A stretch of DNA of 64,000 nt from Microbacterium sp. ABRD28 (GCF_003850245.1 NZ_CP031015.1:2790001-2854000); one strand, 5' to 3'; positions 1-11,511 are shown, counted from the stretch's first letter. Notes: generated by a model not told the origin, from the letters alone. Translations and numbers: made by a program.

Positions 1-2
1 GG

Positions 3-368
3 TGGGATCGCCTGGGGTCGCTTCCCGAACCGATCCAGCGGATGCGAGAGGGCGAGGATGCAGCGCTCACGATCGGTGTGACCCACGCGCCCTACCGCCG
101 CGTTCTGGACGCCTTCGTCGATCTCGGGGCGGACGCGGTTCTCGCCGGGCACACGCACGGCGGACAGGTGCGCCTTCCCGGCGTCGGCGCACTCGTGGCG
201 AACTGCGACATCCCGCTCGATCAGGCGCGGGGGCTCAGCACCTGGTCGCACGCCGGCCGCACCGTACCGCTGAATGTCAGCGCGGGTCTCGGCCACTCCA
301 TCTATGCCCCGGTACGCTTCGCGTGCCGCCCGGAGGCGACGCTCATCACGGTCCTCCCCTGCCGCTGA
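3..368 (+). CDS. Metallophosphoesterase, C-terminal part (5' end outside window)
   Basis: The frame is open from the first bases of the window, so the gene starts upstream. About 121 codons remain. The visible part carries THAP and AGHTHGGQ, which are the last metal-binding histidine motifs of calcineurin-like phosphoesterases. The GHTHGGQ form is typical of the YkuE-type membrane-associated branch, which hydrolyses phosphoesters with a dinuclear metal centre. The N-terminal metal motifs (DxH, GD, GNH) and any membrane segment are missing from view, so the subfamily cannot be fixed. Family assignment is good; the substrate is unknown. Confidence 0.85.
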   Translation, partial: WDRLGSLPEPIQRMREGEDAALTIGVTHAPYRRVLDAFVDLGADAVLAGHTHGGQVRLPGVGALVANCDIPLDQARGLSTWSHAGRTVPLNVSAGLGHSIYAPVRFACRPEATLITVLPCR

Positions 369-458
369 GTCCTCGACGTCCTCTCCTGCACAACGGCGGG
401 GTGCGCGGACTTCTCCACCGAAGCGTCTCCTGACGACCTGCGCGATGGGCCCGGCGGC

Positions 459-481
459 GACGATCGATCCGTCCGATCGTC
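459..481. promoter_or_regulatory. Inverted repeat upstream of the surface-protein gene
   Basis: GACGATCG (459-466) and CGATCGTC (474-481) form a perfect 8-bp inverted repeat with a 7-nt spacer, ending 18 bp before the ATG of the surface-protein gene. It could be an operator or a leader hairpin. Only its position and symmetry support it. Confidence 0.3.
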
Positions 482-499
482 TAGCCGGGAGTCCGCACG

Positions 500-2329
500 A
501 TGCCCTTCACCACCCTTCGCCCCGCCGCGTTCCCCTCCTCGATCCGAGGACTCCTTCGACTCCTGGCCGCGAGCGTCGCGCTGAGCGTCGTCGTGATCGC
601 GGGATCGGTCTTCGCCGCTGCTTCGGCCTCGGCCGCCGAGCGCGGGACGGGTTTCGGCACCTGGGCGCCGATATCGGCGCACGGATGGCACGGCTCCATG
701 CTCGTGAACGGCGTCCACACGTACTGCATCGTCCCAGGCCTGCCGTTGCCGACCGGCCCGAGCATCGACCACGGCATCAGCGGCGGCGCAGCGGGGCTCT
801 CCGGCGAGCAGCTGACCCGCATCAATCACCTCGTGTCCACTCACGGACAGACGGATGACCCGGTGCAGGCGGCCGCGGTCGGCTGGGCCGTCAAGGCGAT
901 CGCGAACTGGAATGACACGCTCCGCCAGTTCGGCTATGAGGGCGACTCGCTCGCCGGCGTCATCGACCGGGTCTTCTCCCGTCTTGCGCCCGAGCACAAC
1001 GCGGCGGTCCAGCAGCGTGCGGTGGCGTTCTACGACGAGGCGATGCGGCGTGGAACCAACGCCCCCACGGGGACGCTGGTCTTCACCGTCGACCCGGTCG
1101 ATCATCGCCGCGGCACGGTCAGAGTCGAGACGAGCGCTGCCGACGCGGTCGGAACGGTGACGCTCGTCGACGCGGTGTTCAGCGAGTCCGGTGCGCCGAC
1201 CCTCGAGGGGGTGACGCCGGGAACCGAGTATGCGATCACGACAGCACCACCGGCGCCCGGCCGCGCGTACACGGTGAGCGGGACCGGCCGCTTCGCGGGC
1301 GGAGTCGCCCCGGCGGTCCGCCACGTCACCACCGCGGGCGGCCAGGACACCGCAGGCCCTGGGGGCCCCGCGACCTTCGAGGTGTCCGGCGCCGACACCG
1401 CGCCGCGCGTCCCCCTCTTCTCCCCCGCGATCACGACGCAGGTCGCTGCGCGCTACGTCCCCGGTGGGGCGTTCGTCGATGACGTGAACATCACTCTCTC
1501 CGACGGCGACTGGCCTCGGTCGACTGACGGATCACCCCTGCCGATCACCGCCGGCGCTGAGGTCTACCGCACGTCGTGGGAACCCACCGAACCGCAGGCA
1601 TCGGTCCCCGCCGACGCCGAACCGGTGGGCTCGCTGGCGCTCGTGACCGGTGACCAGGGCGGAGACGTCCCCTATCGCGTCACCTCCGACTGGGAGCTGC
1701 CCGGCCCCGGCTTCTACACCGCAGTGTGGACGATCACCCGCGACACCCAGCACCCCGACGTCGCCGCGCATCTGCCGGCGGAGTTCTCGTGGACGGAGTC
1801 GTTCGGCGTGCGAAGCCAGATCAGCGTCGTCCCCGACGTCTCGTCGAAGGCGGAGGAGCACGTCGCCGTCGGCGATCCGGTGTCGGACACGATCATCGTC
1901 GGCGGCGTGATCCCCACCGGTGGTCTGTCCGTGTCCTCCGCCGTCTACCGCTCCGCCGACGGCGTGCCGGCCGCCGACGCCTGCACCCCGGAGGCCCTCG
2001 TCTGGGAGAGCGAGCCGATCGCGGTGACCGAGGCGGGCGAGTACATCGTGACGTCCCCTGCGATGACGGAACCGGGAACGTACTACTGGCGGGAGCGTGC
2101 GGTGGATGCCGCCGGCGAGGAGGTGCATCACGGAGCGTGCGGCGTCGCCGCCGAGACGACGATCGTCACGGAAGCGCCTCCCGCCCCGACCCCGTCCCTC
2201 GCGGCGACCGGGGCGAGCATCGCCACGGTGGCTGCCCCTCTCGTCGTCGGGCTGACGGTGGTGGCCACCGGCATCGCGCTCGGGACGTCGCGCCGCCGTC
2301 GGTTCGAACACGGCGCGGGCATCGGGTAG
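500..2329 (+). CDS. Sortase-anchored surface protein with probable thioester domain
   Basis: The 609-residue product is built for export and cell-wall anchoring. It has a signal peptide with a hydrophobic core at about residues 17-42 and a likely cleavage after ASA (about 46). The C-terminus has the classic order LAATG (567-571), a hydrophobic helix and an RRRR tail. LAxTG is the motif favoured by actinobacterial class E sortases. Near the mature N-terminus, HTYCIVPG (Cys76) is followed by VQAAAVGWA (Gln123). This pair resembles the Cys and TQxA Gln that form the internal thioester of Gram-positive surface adhesins. The middle looks like repeated beta-rich domains. The start is supported by GGGAG upstream. 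The ligand is unknown. Confidence 0.75.
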   Translation: MPFTTLRPAAFPSSIRGLLRLLAASVALSVVVIAGSVFAAASASAAERGTGFGTWAPISAHGWHGSMLVNGVHTYCIVPGLPLPTGPSIDHGISGGAAGLSGEQLTRINHLVSTHGQTDDPVQAAAVGWAVKAIANWNDTLRQFGYEGDSLAGVIDRVFSRLAPEHNAAVQQRAVAFYDEAMRRGTNAPTGTLVFTVDPVDHRRGTVRVETSAADAVGTVTLVDAVFSESGAPTLEGVTPGTEYAITTAPPAPGRAYTVSGTGRFAGGVAPAVRHVTTAGGQDTAGPGGPATFEVSGADTAPRVPLFSPAITTQVAARYVPGGAFVDDVNITLSDGDWPRSTDGSPLPITAGAEVYRTSWEPTEPQASVPADAEPVGSLALVTGDQGGDVPYRVTSDWELPGPGFYTAVWTITRDTQHPDVAAHLPAEFSWTESFGVRSQISVVPDVSSKAEEHVAVGDPVSDTIIVGGVIPTGGLSVSSAVYRSADGVPAADACTPEALVWESEPIAVTEAGEYIVTSPAMTEPGTYYWRERAVDAAGEEVHHGACGVAAETTIVTEAPPAPTPSLAATGASIATVAAPLVVGLTVVATGIALGTSRRRRFEHGAGIG

Positions 2330-2345
2330 GCTTGGGGGGTTGCCA

Positions 2346-2419
<74 letters not shown>

Positions 2420-2424
2420 CCGCA

Positions 2425-2456
2425 GAGAGGCCTCACCGATATCGGTGAGGCCTCTC
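2425..2456 (+). terminator. Terminator of tRNA-Pro (perfect 32-bp palindrome)
   Basis: GAGAGGCCTCACCGAT (2425-2440) is followed directly by its exact reverse complement (2441-2456). The stem would have about 14 bp around a minimal loop. It sits 5 nt after the tRNA and 24 nt before the next gene. No long T tract follows. Confidence 0.8.
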
Positions 2457-2479
2457 GCACGACACCGAACAGGAGCGCC

Positions 2480-3265
2480 GTGAACGACACCTCGCCCCAG
2501 CCCGCCCCGAAGCTCGTCGCCTTCGATCTGGACGACACCCTCGCGCCCTCCAAGAGCGCCATCGATCCCCGCATCGGCGATCAGCTGATCGCGCTGGCCG
2601 AGCGCGTCGAGGTCGCCATCATCTCGGGCGGTCAGCTGTCGCAGTTCCGCACGCAGGTCGTCGATCTTCTGCCGGCGGCCGCGCCCGACATCCTCGATCA
2701 CGTCCACCTGCTGCCCACGTGCGGCACCCAGTACTACCGGATCGACGCCGACGGCATACGCACCGTGTACGCGCACAGCCTCACCGACGACCAGAAGTCT
2801 CGCGCCATCGCCGCCGTCGAGGAGGAGGCCCGACGGTTGGGCCTGTGGGAGAGCGAGCCGTGGGGTGAGATCCTCGAAGACCGAGGGTCGCAGATCACCT
2901 TCTCGGCTCTGGGCCAGCAGGCGCCGCTGGACGCCAAGACGGCGTGGGACCCGACCGGCGAAAAGAAGAACGCCCTCCGCGACGCCGTCGCCGTTCGCAT
3001 CCCCGACCTCGAGGTCCGATCAGGCGGCTCGACGTCGGTCGACATCACGCACCGCGGAATCGACAAGGCCTACGGCATGCGTCAGCTCTCCGATCAGACG
3101 GGCATCGCGCTCGATGACATGCTCTTCGTCGGAGACCGCCTCGACCCGCACGGCAACGACTACCCCGTCCTGGCGATGGGCGTGCGCTGCCAGGCCGTCG
3201 AGGGATGGGAGGACACCGCGACCTTCCTCGATGCGCTGCTGCCGACCCTCTCCCCTCGCGCCTGA
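2480..3265 (+). CDS. HAD-superfamily (IIB) sugar-phosphatase / phosphomannomutase-like protein
   Basis: This 261-residue protein has HAD motif I, FDLDDTLAPSK, near residue 16, with both catalytic Asp residues. Motif II is IISGG. A late GDRLDPHGNDYPV carries the Mg-binding acidic residues. Together with the lysine in KKNA, this layout fits the type IIB cap group, which includes eukaryotic-type phosphomannomutases and Cof-like phosphatases. The likely reaction is hydrolysis or transfer of a sugar phosphate in the cytoplasm. The substrate cannot be told from sequence. It appears monocistronic, between tRNA-Pro and the convergent lactate-dehydrogenase-like gene, whose stop lies 7 bp away. Confidence 0.8.
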   Translation: MNDTSPQPAPKLVAFDLDDTLAPSKSAIDPRIGDQLIALAERVEVAIISGGQLSQFRTQVVDLLPAAAPDILDHVHLLPTCGTQYYRIDADGIRTVYAHSLTDDQKSRAIAAVEEEARRLGLWESEPWGEILEDRGSQITFSALGQQAPLDAKTAWDPTGEKKNALRDAVAVRIPDLEVRSGGSTSVDITHRGIDKAYGMRQLSDQTGIALDDMLFVGDRLDPHGNDYPVLAMGVRCQAVEGWEDTATFLDALLPTLSPRA

Positions 3266-3272
3266 ATCTCGC

Positions 3273-4544
3273 TCAGCGCGCACGCTCAGCGCGCGCGGCG
3301 TCACCCACCGGCACCAGGCGGGTGAGCTGCGTCACGTGCGCGGGTTCGAGCTCCGCGAGGCTGGACACTCCCAGCAGGCGCATCGTGCGCTCGATCTCCT
3401 CCCGGAGGATCGCGATCGCGCGATCGACGCCGGCACGCCCGCCCGCCATCAGGCCGTAGAGGTACGCCCGCCCGACGAGGGTGAAGGACGCGCCGAGCGC
3501 GATCGACGCGACGATGTCGGCACCGTGCATGATCCCGGTGTCGACCATCACCGTGGCATCCTGGCCGACCTCCCGCACCACACGCGGAAGCAGGTGGAAG
3601 GGCACCGGTGCGCGATCGAGCTGACGCCCGCCGTGGTTGGAGAGCACGATGCCGTCGACCCCGGCATCGATGAGGCGCACGGCGTCCTCGACCGTCTGCA
3701 CCCCCTTGACGACGATCTTCCCCGGCCAGAGATCGCGGATGACACCGAGGTCGTCGTAGCTGATGGTCGGGTCCATCGCGGCATCCAGCAGTTCTCCGAC
3801 CGTGCCGCCGGTCGAACTCAGTGACGCGAACTCCAGCTTCGGTGTGGTCAGGAAATCGAACCACCACCACGGCCGCGGGAGGGCGTCGAGGATCGTCCGT
3901 ATCGTCAGCTGCGGCGGAATCGAGAAGCCGTTCCGCTTGTCCCGGAGGCGCGCCCCCGCAACCGGGGTGTCGACGGTGAACAGCAGCGTGTCGAAACCCG
4001 CCGCCGCAGCCCGTCGAACAAGCTCGTAGGAGATCTCCCGGTCGCGCATGACGTACAGCTGGAACCAGTTGCGACCGTGCGGGTTCGCAGCTCTCACGTC
4101 CTCGATGGAGGTCGTCCCGAGGGTCGAGAGCGCGAAGGGGATTCCCGCGGCGCCCGCCGCCGAGGCGCCGGCCCGCTCGCCCGCGGTGTGCATCAGCCGG
4201 GTGAATCCCGTGGGGGCGATGCCGAACGGCAAGGCGCTCGCGCCACCGAGGACGGTGAGGGAGGTGTCGACGTGCTCGGCGGGTCGGAGGATCGACGGGT
4301 GGAACTCCACGTCCTCGAAGGCGCGCCGAGCCCGCGCCAGCGACAGCTCGCCCTCAGCCGCCCCGTCGGTGTAGTCGAACGCCGCCTTCGGCGTGCGGCG
4401 CTGGGCGATCGCCCGGAGGTCGGCGATGGTGAGGGCCGAGGTGAGGCGTCGCCGGGTGCCGTTCAGCTCGGGACGCTTGAACCGCATGAGCTCGCGGAGG
4501 TCTCCCGGCACGGGCAGCTGTCGCCGGATGGTGGGCTCGGTCAT
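3273..4544 (-). CDS. lldD: FMN-dependent alpha-hydroxy-acid dehydrogenase (L-lactate dehydrogenase-like)
   Basis: The 423-residue product belongs to the glycolate oxidase / flavocytochrome b2 / LldD family. It oxidises L-2-hydroxy acids such as lactate to keto acids through FMN and passes electrons on to quinone or oxygen. The hallmark [10 protein letters not shown] carries the catalytic His and substrate-binding Arg. [13 protein letters not shown] near the N-terminus and [12 protein letters not shown] are typical FMN-binding segments. Its ATG overlaps the stop of the upstream FadR-type regulator by 4 bp, so the two are translationally coupled. That arrangement matches lldR-lldD lactate operons. 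Lactate is the best guess; other 2-hydroxy acids, including mandelate-like ones, remain possible. Confidence 0.85.
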   Translation of the reverse strand: MTEPTIRRQLPVPGDLRELMRFKRPELNGTRRRLTSALTIADLRAIAQRRTPKAAFDYTDGAAEGELSLARARRAFEDVEFHPSILRPAEHVDTSLTVLGGASALPFGIAPTGFTRLMHTAGERAGASAAGAAGIPFALSTLGTTSIEDVRAANPHGRNWFQLYVMRDREISYELVRRAAAAGFDTLLFTVDTPVAGARLRDKRNGFSIPPQLTIRTILDALPRPWWWFDFLTTPKLEFASLSSTGGTVGELLDAAMDPTISYDDLGVIRDLWPGKIVVKGVQTVEDAVRLIDAGVDGIVLSNHGGRQLDRAPVPFHLLPRVVREVGQDATVMVDTGIMHGADIVASIALGASFTLVGRAYLYGLMAGGRAGVDRAIAILREEIERTMRLLGVSSLAELEPAHVTQLTRLVPVGDAARAERAR

Positions 4545-5296
4545 GTCTTCGTCCCCTCGGAGGGCGTGGCTGTCTCGCGAGCCAGATGGGCGTCGGCGTA
4601 GTACCCGATGATGTGGGCGCGCACGAGGTCACGGGCGCGTCCGGGATCACCCGCCTCGACGGCCGCCACGATGGCGCGGTGCTCATGCTGGAGCCGCGTC
4701 GACATCGCCGCCCAGTCCGGCACTCGTGCGGCACCGATCCGCACATACGACTCGATCGCACTACGCAGGCCCGCCATCGTCGCGGTGATGACGAGATTTC
4801 CGGATGCTTCGGCGAGGCCGAGGTGGAACTGCGCGTCGAGCGTCAGGAATTCGTCACGGGTACGCTCTGCGGCGTCCATGGCATCGAGGATGCGGCGGAC
4901 CGGGGCCGTGTCGGGCGCCCCCTGCGAGGCGAGATCTTCGACGACGGCGCTCTCCAGCGCCACCCGGGTACGCACGACGTCGTCGAGGGGGAACCCGTGT
5001 GCCGCCACCTGCAGCCGGAGAAGCGCCGACATTCCACCGCGCGGGGTGGCGATGATCACCGCCCCCGAACTCGGCCCCGAGCCGGTCCCGGTGCGGATGA
5101 GCCCCATCACCTCGAGAACACGGAGCGCTTCACGCACGCTCGAGCGTCCGACCCCGAGGCGTGACGCGAGGTCGCGCTCGGGCGGAAGGCGATCACCGGG
5201 GGCGAGGGTGTCGTCGAGGAGGTCGCGCTCGATGTGCTCGAGGACGACCTGCCACGCTCGCGGGGCGGGCGGCGGGGGATCGTCGGGTGAGGGCAT
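4541..5296 (-). CDS. FadR/GntR-family transcriptional regulator (LldR-like)
   Basis: The 251-residue protein has an N-terminal winged helix (about residues 12-80). Its signature is [29 protein letters not shown] split across the recognition region. An all-helical FCD-type effector domain follows, with acidic and His residues that usually bind a metal and a carboxylate ligand. It is the first gene of a two-gene unit with the lactate-dehydrogenase-like enzyme. A GGAG ribosome site lies 5 nt before the ATG. A perfect palindrome of LldR type sits 33 bp upstream. The likely role is repression relieved by lactate or a related hydroxy acid. Confidence 0.88.
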   Translation of the reverse strand: MPSPDDPPPPAPRAWQVVLEHIERDLLDDTLAPGDRLPPERDLASRLGVGRSSVREALRVLEVMGLIRTGTGSGPSSGAVIIATPRGGMSALLRLQVAAHGFPLDDVVRTRVALESAVVEDLASQGAPDTAPVRRILDAMDAAERTRDEFLTLDAQFHLGLAEASGNLVITATMAGLRSAIESYVRIGAARVPDWAAMSTRLQHEHRAIVAAVEAGDPGRARDLVRAHIIGYYADAHLARETATPSEGTKT

Positions 5297-5329
5297 GCGG
5301 TCTCCGATGGGCAGGTGGCCACCCTACTC

Positions 5330-5344
5330 TGTGGTCAGACCACA
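5330..5344. promoter_or_regulatory. Operator for the FadR/LldR-type regulator
   Basis: TGTGGTCAGACCACA is a perfect palindrome around a central A. It contains TGGTCAGACCA, which fits the TNGTNNNACNA consensus described for LldR/FadR-type repressors. It lies in the 63-bp gap between thymidine kinase and the regulator gene, where a promoter for the regulator-lldD unit must be. Autoregulation is inferred. Confidence 0.75.
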
Positions 5345-5359
5345 TGCAACCGCACAGAA

Positions 5360-6013
5360 CTACCGCCCGTCGAGACGACCGCCCGACTCACGCAGGTAGC
5401 ACTCCGCGCACATCGACTCGTAGGTCACGCGGTCGGCCGAGAGCTCGTCGATCGCGACCTGGTCGCCGTCGAAGACGAACCGGCCGCTGACCAGCCGGGC
5501 GTTGAAGAGCGCCTTGCTCCCGCACCGGCAGATCGTCTTCAGCTCCTCGAGACTGTGGGCGAGCTCCATCAGCCGTGCGGACCCGGGGAACGCATCGGTG
5601 CGGAAATCGGTACGGATGCCGTAGGCGAGAACCGGCACACGGTCGAGAACGACGATGCGGAGCAGATCATCGACCTGCTCGCGCGTGAGGAACTGGGCCT
5701 CGTCGATGAGGAGACAGGCCACGTCGGGGCTCGTCTCCCCCGTCTCGGGAACGAGCGCATCCTCTGCCGTTCGCCGGACGCGCTCACGGTGCTCGCCGAA
5801 CAGCAGGCGGATGTCGTCGTCGGGCCCGACGAGGAAGTCGACGTCGCGGGTGACCCCCAGGCGGCTGGAGACCTTGGCGGCGTCCTTGGTGTCGATCGCG
5901 GGCTTGGCGAGCAGCACATGCTGTCCGCGCTCTTCGTAGTTGTAGGCGGCCTGCAGCAGAGCGGTCGACTTCCCGGAGTTCATCGCGCCGTAGCGGAAAT
6001 ACAGCTTTGCCAC
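5360..6013 (-). CDS. tdk: Thymidine kinase
   Basis: Phosphorylates thymidine to dTMP with ATP in the pyrimidine salvage pathway. The 217-residue length is normal for the type II (tetrameric) family. The P loop is GAMNSGKST at residues 9-17, Walker B is LLIDEAQFL, and the lid and thymidine-binding region is near VPVLAYGIRTDF. A structural zinc site is suggested by CRCG (near 170) and CAEC (near 204). Translation starts at a GTG. It is followed 16 bp later by the regulator's operator, so read-through into the next gene is possible. Confidence 0.95.
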   Translation of the reverse strand: MAKLYFRYGAMNSGKSTALLQAAYNYEERGQHVLLAKPAIDTKDAAKVSSRLGVTRDVDFLVGPDDDIRLLFGEHRERVRRTAEDALVPETGETSPDVACLLIDEAQFLTREQVDDLLRIVVLDRVPVLAYGIRTDFRTDAFPGSARLMELAHSLEELKTICRCGSKALFNARLVSGRFVFDGDQVAIDELSADRVTYESMCAECYLRESGGRLDGR

Positions 6014-6042
6014 CCCGAGAGTCTAGGCCCCGGCGGATCCGA

Positions 6043-8031
6043 TCACCGGCCGCCGAATCCGCCGCCGCCTCCCCCGCCTCCCGAGAACCCCCCGCCGCCG
6101 GAGCTGCCCGATGACGACCAGCTGCTCGAAGACGACGAACGGGACGACGAGAACGATCCGCTCCGCGAGACCGGCGTGGCCGCGAGGCGACCGATCGAGG
6201 AGGACGCCCGCGACAGGGAGTCGGTGGTGACCGCGTCGAAGAGGGCCGCACGTGCACCCGCCGCGTCCGTGGGCGCGTGCGCGGCGGTGCGGATCACGTC
6301 GATCCAGTCCTGCTGCATCCCGAACAGCACCGCGTAGGGCAGCAGTCGCTCATAGAGGTTGACCACGTCGGCTCCGGGCGCTCCCGGCGCTTCGGCGAAC
6401 GGGCGACGGCCGGAGGAGACCAGATCCGCCGTCGCCGGCGCCTGGGCCGCCCGGAGGCGATCCTCCTCCACGAGCGAGAGGTAGCGGCGGATGCCCTCGA
6501 GGTAGGTACGGTGGCGTCCCCCGGCGAGGGTCAGGGTCGAACCCGGCACGGAGAAGAAGGGCAGGACGATGAACGCCGCGAACGCGCTGGCGATCGCAAG
6601 CCCGTAGATCCACCCGCCGATCTCGCCCACGTCCTGGATCACCGACGGAACCTCGTCGAGGAAGAAGGCCAGGAGGATGCCGGTGGTCAGGCCGGCGAAC
6701 TGAAGGAGGCTCCGGACGCGTCCGATCCAGCCGGGCGTGGCGGTCCGGTACCCGCGATCGATGGTGGCCCGATCGATCTGGCGCACATAAGCCACGGCGC
6801 GACTGGGCGGGTTGCGCGTAAAGGCCCCGAGATCGACCCGGTCGCCGGGAGCGGCATCCTTGCCGTACAACGCCGTCACGACGCGGCGATCGTCATGGGC
6901 GAGCCCGGTGTCATCCCGCAGGACGACGGAGAAGTCGTCAGCTTCGGCCCTGTCACCCGAGCCGATGATCTCGACCTTGTCGCGGACAGCCAGATCGACG
7001 ATGTGCGCGGCCAGAGCGCGTTCGGGAACACCCCACACCCCCGCCGACAGCGTGGGCGACTCGTCCTCGGCGGGGGTGTAGTGAACGACCACCGGCGACC
7101 GGTCGGGATTCCGCCGCAGCACCCCTCGCAGCACCACCAGGAAGAGAAGGCCACCGATACCGCACAGAAGCCCCAACCCGGGCAGTATCCACTCCCACCA
7201 CGGGTAGGGCGGCGCGGGTGGCGGAGAGACAGCGGCGAACGTGCCGGTGGCGAAGCCGAGCGAGACGGTGAGGTTCTCGTCGGGACCGAGCCCGGTGTCA
7301 TCCGCGATGAACGAGGCGTCGACCGGCGGCGCGGCGCCGGCACCGAGACCGGCAGCCCAGACCGCGACCGCCCCGTCCAGCGCCGCCGGCGGGGCCGCCT
7401 CCCGGATCTCGCAGACATCCGTCGAGCCCGCGGGACCGGTGTAGCAGTACGCACGCCCCGGCAGCAGGTCGTCGGCCGGGTCGCCGAGCACATGCACGAC
7501 GGCTTCGACGGCATCGAAGGGCTGCGCGTGATCGGTGCCGACGGTATCCCACGTGAACTCGTCGGCGTCGGTGTCGTCGTAACGCACGACCACGTCGGTC
7601 ATCGTGTAGGAGATGACGTAGGTCTGCGCGCCGCGCACGTAGGAGTCGTCTCCGGTCAGAACGTAGACGAACTCGTCATCCTCCTCCGTCCACCACGGGA
7701 TCGGCTCCCCGCCCTCACCCGTGACGCTGACGACGGACGTGTCATGATCCACGCCCGAGTCCGCCTTCGGGATGGCACGAACGATGCCGCGGTTCTGGTC
7801 GTACTCGGGGAACCGAGCGACGATCGTCTCGGTCGTGAACAGCGCACTGCGTCCGCTCGGCTCCCGCCCGAGCCAGTACTCCCCCGTGAAGGAGTCGTAG
7901 GAGAAATCGTCGACGTCAGCCGCAACGGCCTCCGCTGCATTCGATTCCGCCGCACTCGATCCCGCCGCCGAGATGCCGCCGGCGGATGCCAGCAGCAGCC
8001 CCGCGACCACCACGCTCTTCGCGATCCCCAC
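6043..8031 (-). CDS. DUF2207-domain membrane protein with Gly-rich tail
   Basis: The 662-residue product has an N-terminal signal segment and a long extracytoplasmic beta-rich DUF2207 region. A membrane helix lies near residue 280 ([18 protein letters not shown]) and a pair of helices near 470-530. The end is low-complexity (Ser-rich, then Gly-rich, ending [12 protein letters not shown]). This is the usual plan of actinobacterial and firmicute DUF2207 proteins, whose function is unknown. Translation starts with GTG. It lies 26 bp downstream of mqo on the same strand, so the two may share a transcript. Confidence 0.85.
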   Translation of the reverse strand: MGIAKSVVVAGLLLASAGGISAAGSSAAESNAAEAVAADVDDFSYDSFTGEYWLGREPSGRSALFTTETIVARFPEYDQNRGIVRAIPKADSGVDHDTSVVSVTGEGGEPIPWWTEEDDEFVYVLTGDDSYVRGAQTYVISYTMTDVVVRYDDTDADEFTWDTVGTDHAQPFDAVEAVVHVLGDPADDLLPGRAYCYTGPAGSTDVCEIREAAPPAALDGAVAVWAAGLGAGAAPPVDASFIADDTGLGPDENLTVSLGFATGTFAAVSPPPAPPYPWWEWILPGLGLLCGIGGLLFLVVLRGVLRRNPDRSPVVVHYTPAEDESPTLSAGVWGVPERALAAHIVDLAVRDKVEIIGSGDRAEADDFSVVLRDDTGLAHDDRRVVTALYGKDAAPGDRVDLGAFTRNPPSRAVAYVRQIDRATIDRGYRTATPGWIGRVRSLLQFAGLTTGILLAFFLDEVPSVIQDVGEIGGWIYGLAIASAFAAFIVLPFFSVPGSTLTLAGGRHRTYLEGIRRYLSLVEEDRLRAAQAPATADLVSSGRRPFAEAPGAPGADVVNLYERLLPYAVLFGMQQDWIDVIRTAAHAPTDAAGARAALFDAVTTDSLSRASSSIGRLAATPVSRSGSFSSSRSSSSSSWSSSGSSGGGGFSGGGGGGGGFGGR

Positions 8032-8056
8032 CGCGCCAGCGTAGCGATCGCCGAGA

Positions 8057-9568
8057 TCACGCGGTGAGCGCGAGCGCCTCTGCCGTCTCGGACAGCACCT
8101 CTTCGGCGACCTCGGGCCGCGGGTTCAGCGTGTGGCCGTAGCTCGGGATCAGCTGCTGCAACCGCGGCTCCCACTCAGCGATCCGGTCGGGGAAGCACGT
8201 CTTCAGCAGCCCGAGCATGATCGACACCGCCGTCGACGCCCCGGGCGAGGCTCCGAGAAGCCCGGCGATCGTGCCGTCCGCCGAGGTGACCACCTCGGTG
8301 CCGAACTGCAGCACGCCGCCCTTCTTCGGATCCTTCTTCATGACCTGCGCACGTTGACCGGCCTGCAGCAGCTCCCAATCCTCGTCACGCGCGGTCGGCA
8401 TGAAGTCACGGAGACTGTCGACCTTGCGCGCGTGGTTCTTCAGCAGCTCGCCGACGAGGTACTTGATGAGCCCGGGGTTGTCGACGGCGACCTTCAGCAT
8501 CGGCAGGATGTTCCCCGGTCTGACCTGCGCGACGATGTCGGTGATCTTGCCGTGCTTCAAGAACTTCGGGCTGAAGGTGGCGAACGGGCCGAACAGCAGC
8601 GAGGCCTCGCCGTCGACGACGCGGGTGTCGAGGTGCGGCACCGACATCGGCGGCGCCCCGACCGAGGCCTGGGAGTAGACCTTGGCGCGGTGCTGCGCAA
8701 CGAGGGCGGGATTGCTGGTCTTCAGCCACTGCCCCCCGATCGGGAAGACTCCGTATCCGCTGATCTCGGGGATGCGGCTGGATTGCAGGAGCTTCAGGGC
8801 CCATCCGCCCGCGCCGACGAACACGAACCGCGCGCGGGTCTCTCCGGGGGTGTGGCCGATGGTGTTGCGCCACTGCACCCGCCACGTGCCGTCCTTGGCT
8901 CGCCGGATCTTCTTCACCTCGCGATTGGTGACGACCTCCGCGCCCTTCTCGACGAGGTCGTCGAACAGCTGGCGGGTGAGCGCACCGAAGTCGACATCGG
9001 TCCCACTGGGGACCCGCGTCGCGGCGAACGGTTCGCCCTTCCTGCGCTTCTTCATCAGCAGCGGGGCCCACTGGTTGATGACCCGCGAGTCCTCGCTGTA
9101 CTCGATGCCGGCGAAGAGCGGCTGCTGCCTGAGGACCTCGTAGCGTTTCCGGAGGTAGGCGACGTCCTTCTCACCCGTGACGAAGGTCATGTGCGGGGTG
9201 GCGTTGATGAAAGTGGACGGCTCGTCGAGCACACCCCGGTCGACCAGGGATGACCACAGCTGGCGGCTCTGCTGGAACTGCTCGTTGATCGCGATCGCCT
9301 TGGCGGGGTCGAGCGATCCGTCCGGGCCCTCGGGCATGTAGTTCAGCTCGCACAACGCTGCGTGACCGGTCCCGGCGTTGTTCCACGCGTTGGAGCTCTC
9401 CAGGGCCACGTCGCTCAGTCGTTCGTAGACGACGATCTTCCAGTCGGGCTGGATTTCCTTGAGCAGAGTTCCGAGGGTGGCCGACATGATGCCCCCGCCG
9501 ATCAAGACGACGTCGATGACCTCGTCTGGTGCCGCCGGTGGGGTCTCGGAATCGGAGGAATCAGTCAC
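8057..9568 (-). CDS. mqo: Malate:quinone oxidoreductase
   Basis: This peripheral membrane FAD enzyme oxidises L-malate to oxaloacetate and reduces the quinone pool, replacing or backing up NAD-malate dehydrogenase in the TCA cycle. The 503-residue length is typical. The FAD Rossmann motif [13 protein letters not shown] lies near residue 22. [21 protein letters not shown] is a family signature (split here across FAD and substrate contacts). [19 protein letters not shown] and [13 protein letters not shown] also match. Start is GTG. Mqo is widespread in Actinobacteria and fits a lactate/acetate-using aerobe. Confidence 0.95.
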   Translation of the reverse strand: MTDSSDSETPPAAPDEVIDVVLIGGGIMSATLGTLLKEIQPDWKIVVYERLSDVALESSNAWNNAGTGHAALCELNYMPEGPDGSLDPAKAIAINEQFQQSRQLWSSLVDRGVLDEPSTFINATPHMTFVTGEKDVAYLRKRYEVLRQQPLFAGIEYSEDSRVINQWAPLLMKKRRKGEPFAATRVPSGTDVDFGALTRQLFDDLVEKGAEVVTNREVKKIRRAKDGTWRVQWRNTIGHTPGETRARFVFVGAGGWALKLLQSSRIPEISGYGVFPIGGQWLKTSNPALVAQHRAKVYSQASVGAPPMSVPHLDTRVVDGEASLLFGPFATFSPKFLKHGKITDIVAQVRPGNILPMLKVAVDNPGLIKYLVGELLKNHARKVDSLRDFMPTARDEDWELLQAGQRAQVMKKDPKKGGVLQFGTEVVTSADGTIAGLLGASPGASTAVSIMLGLLKTCFPDRIAEWEPRLQQLIPSYGHTLNPRPEVAEEVLSETAEALALTA

Positions 9569-9667
9569 GGAACGATTCTACGCGCCGCGGAAAACCTCCC
9601 GATCAGAGCACGGGTCCGAGCGCCCGAAAGGATGGCGGAACTTTCTCGTCGTCGAAAGACCGGTGGG

Positions 9668-10807
<1,140 letters not shown>

Positions 10808-10893
10808 TCAGCCGAGTGCGGCGGCACCGAAGGAGACGGCGAACTGGATGGAGCCGATACGCGGATGCGAGAGCGCGAGGCTGGACATGCGCC

Positions 10894-11475
10894 TCACGTT
10901 CCCGGACGAGGACGGGCGTACTCGTTGATGAGGACGCCGGAGCGGAAGGTCCGGCTGGTCTCCAGGGTGAACGCCGTCGGGTCATAGCCGGCGGCGAAGA
11001 GCGGACGCCCGTCGCCGAAGACGACGGGATTGACCTTCAGCACCAGACGGTCGATGTCGTCGAGCAGCTGCCCGGCGAGATCGCCTCCTCCGCAAAGCCA
11101 GATGTCACCGCCGCCGCGCGCCTTCAGGTCTGCCACGACACGGCGGGGGTCCCCCCGCTCCACGCGCACCCCCGCACCCACGTCGGCCTGGGTGCGGGTG
11201 CGCGAGAAGACGATCTGGTCGAGATGCGCGTACGGCGAGTCGGTCACGCTCAGTCCGGCGGCGAAGGTGTTCCATCCCATCAGCACGGTGGAGAACCTCT
11301 CGCGTGGCGCGGTCGATCCGGACTGTTCGTAGAAGGCGGAGGGGAGCGTGTCCGCCCAGTCGACCTGAATCGCCTCCAGGTGATCACCGGTCACCGGAAA
11401 GGCCTCGAACCCCCCGTCGGGCGCGCAGATCCGCCCGTCGAGACTGGTCGCGACGTAGTAGACGAGGTCCGTCAT
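10894..11475 (-). CDS. Dihydrofolate reductase-family (RibD C-terminal-like) protein
   Basis: The 193-residue product has the fold signatures of the RibD C-terminal / dihydrofolate-reductase-like family (LVYYVATSLDGRICAPDGG, VLMGWNTF, DIWLCGGGDLAGQLL). These proteins are presumed NADPH-dependent reductases, usually not true housekeeping DHFRs. I chose the ATG at 11475, with AAAGG seven bases ahead. An upstream start at 11511 would lie inside the operator region. It is divergent from a TetR gene, and two related operator palindromes fill the gap. That implies tight repression and induction by a small molecule. The substrate is unknown. Confidence 0.8.
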   Translation of the reverse strand: MTDLVYYVATSLDGRICAPDGGFEAFPVTGDHLEAIQVDWADTLPSAFYEQSGSTAPRERFSTVLMGWNTFAAGLSVTDSPYAHLDQIVFSRTRTQADVGAGVRVERGDPRRVVADLKARGGGDIWLCGGGDLAGQLLDDIDRLVLKVNPVVFGDGRPLFAAGYDPTAFTLETSRTFRSGVLINEYARPRPGT

Positions 11476-11488
11476 GGCTTCACCTTTC

Positions 11489-11502
11489 ACAACATCTGTT
11501 GT
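11489..11502. promoter_or_regulatory. TetR operator, site 1
   Basis: ACAACATCTGTTGT has 6-bp inverted half sites around a TC centre. Read on the minus strand it is ACAACAGATGTTGT, which differs from site 2 at only two positions. It lies 14 bp upstream of the DHFR-like ATG and would block its promoter. Confidence 0.75.
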
Positions 11503-11511
11503 GGTTAACAT

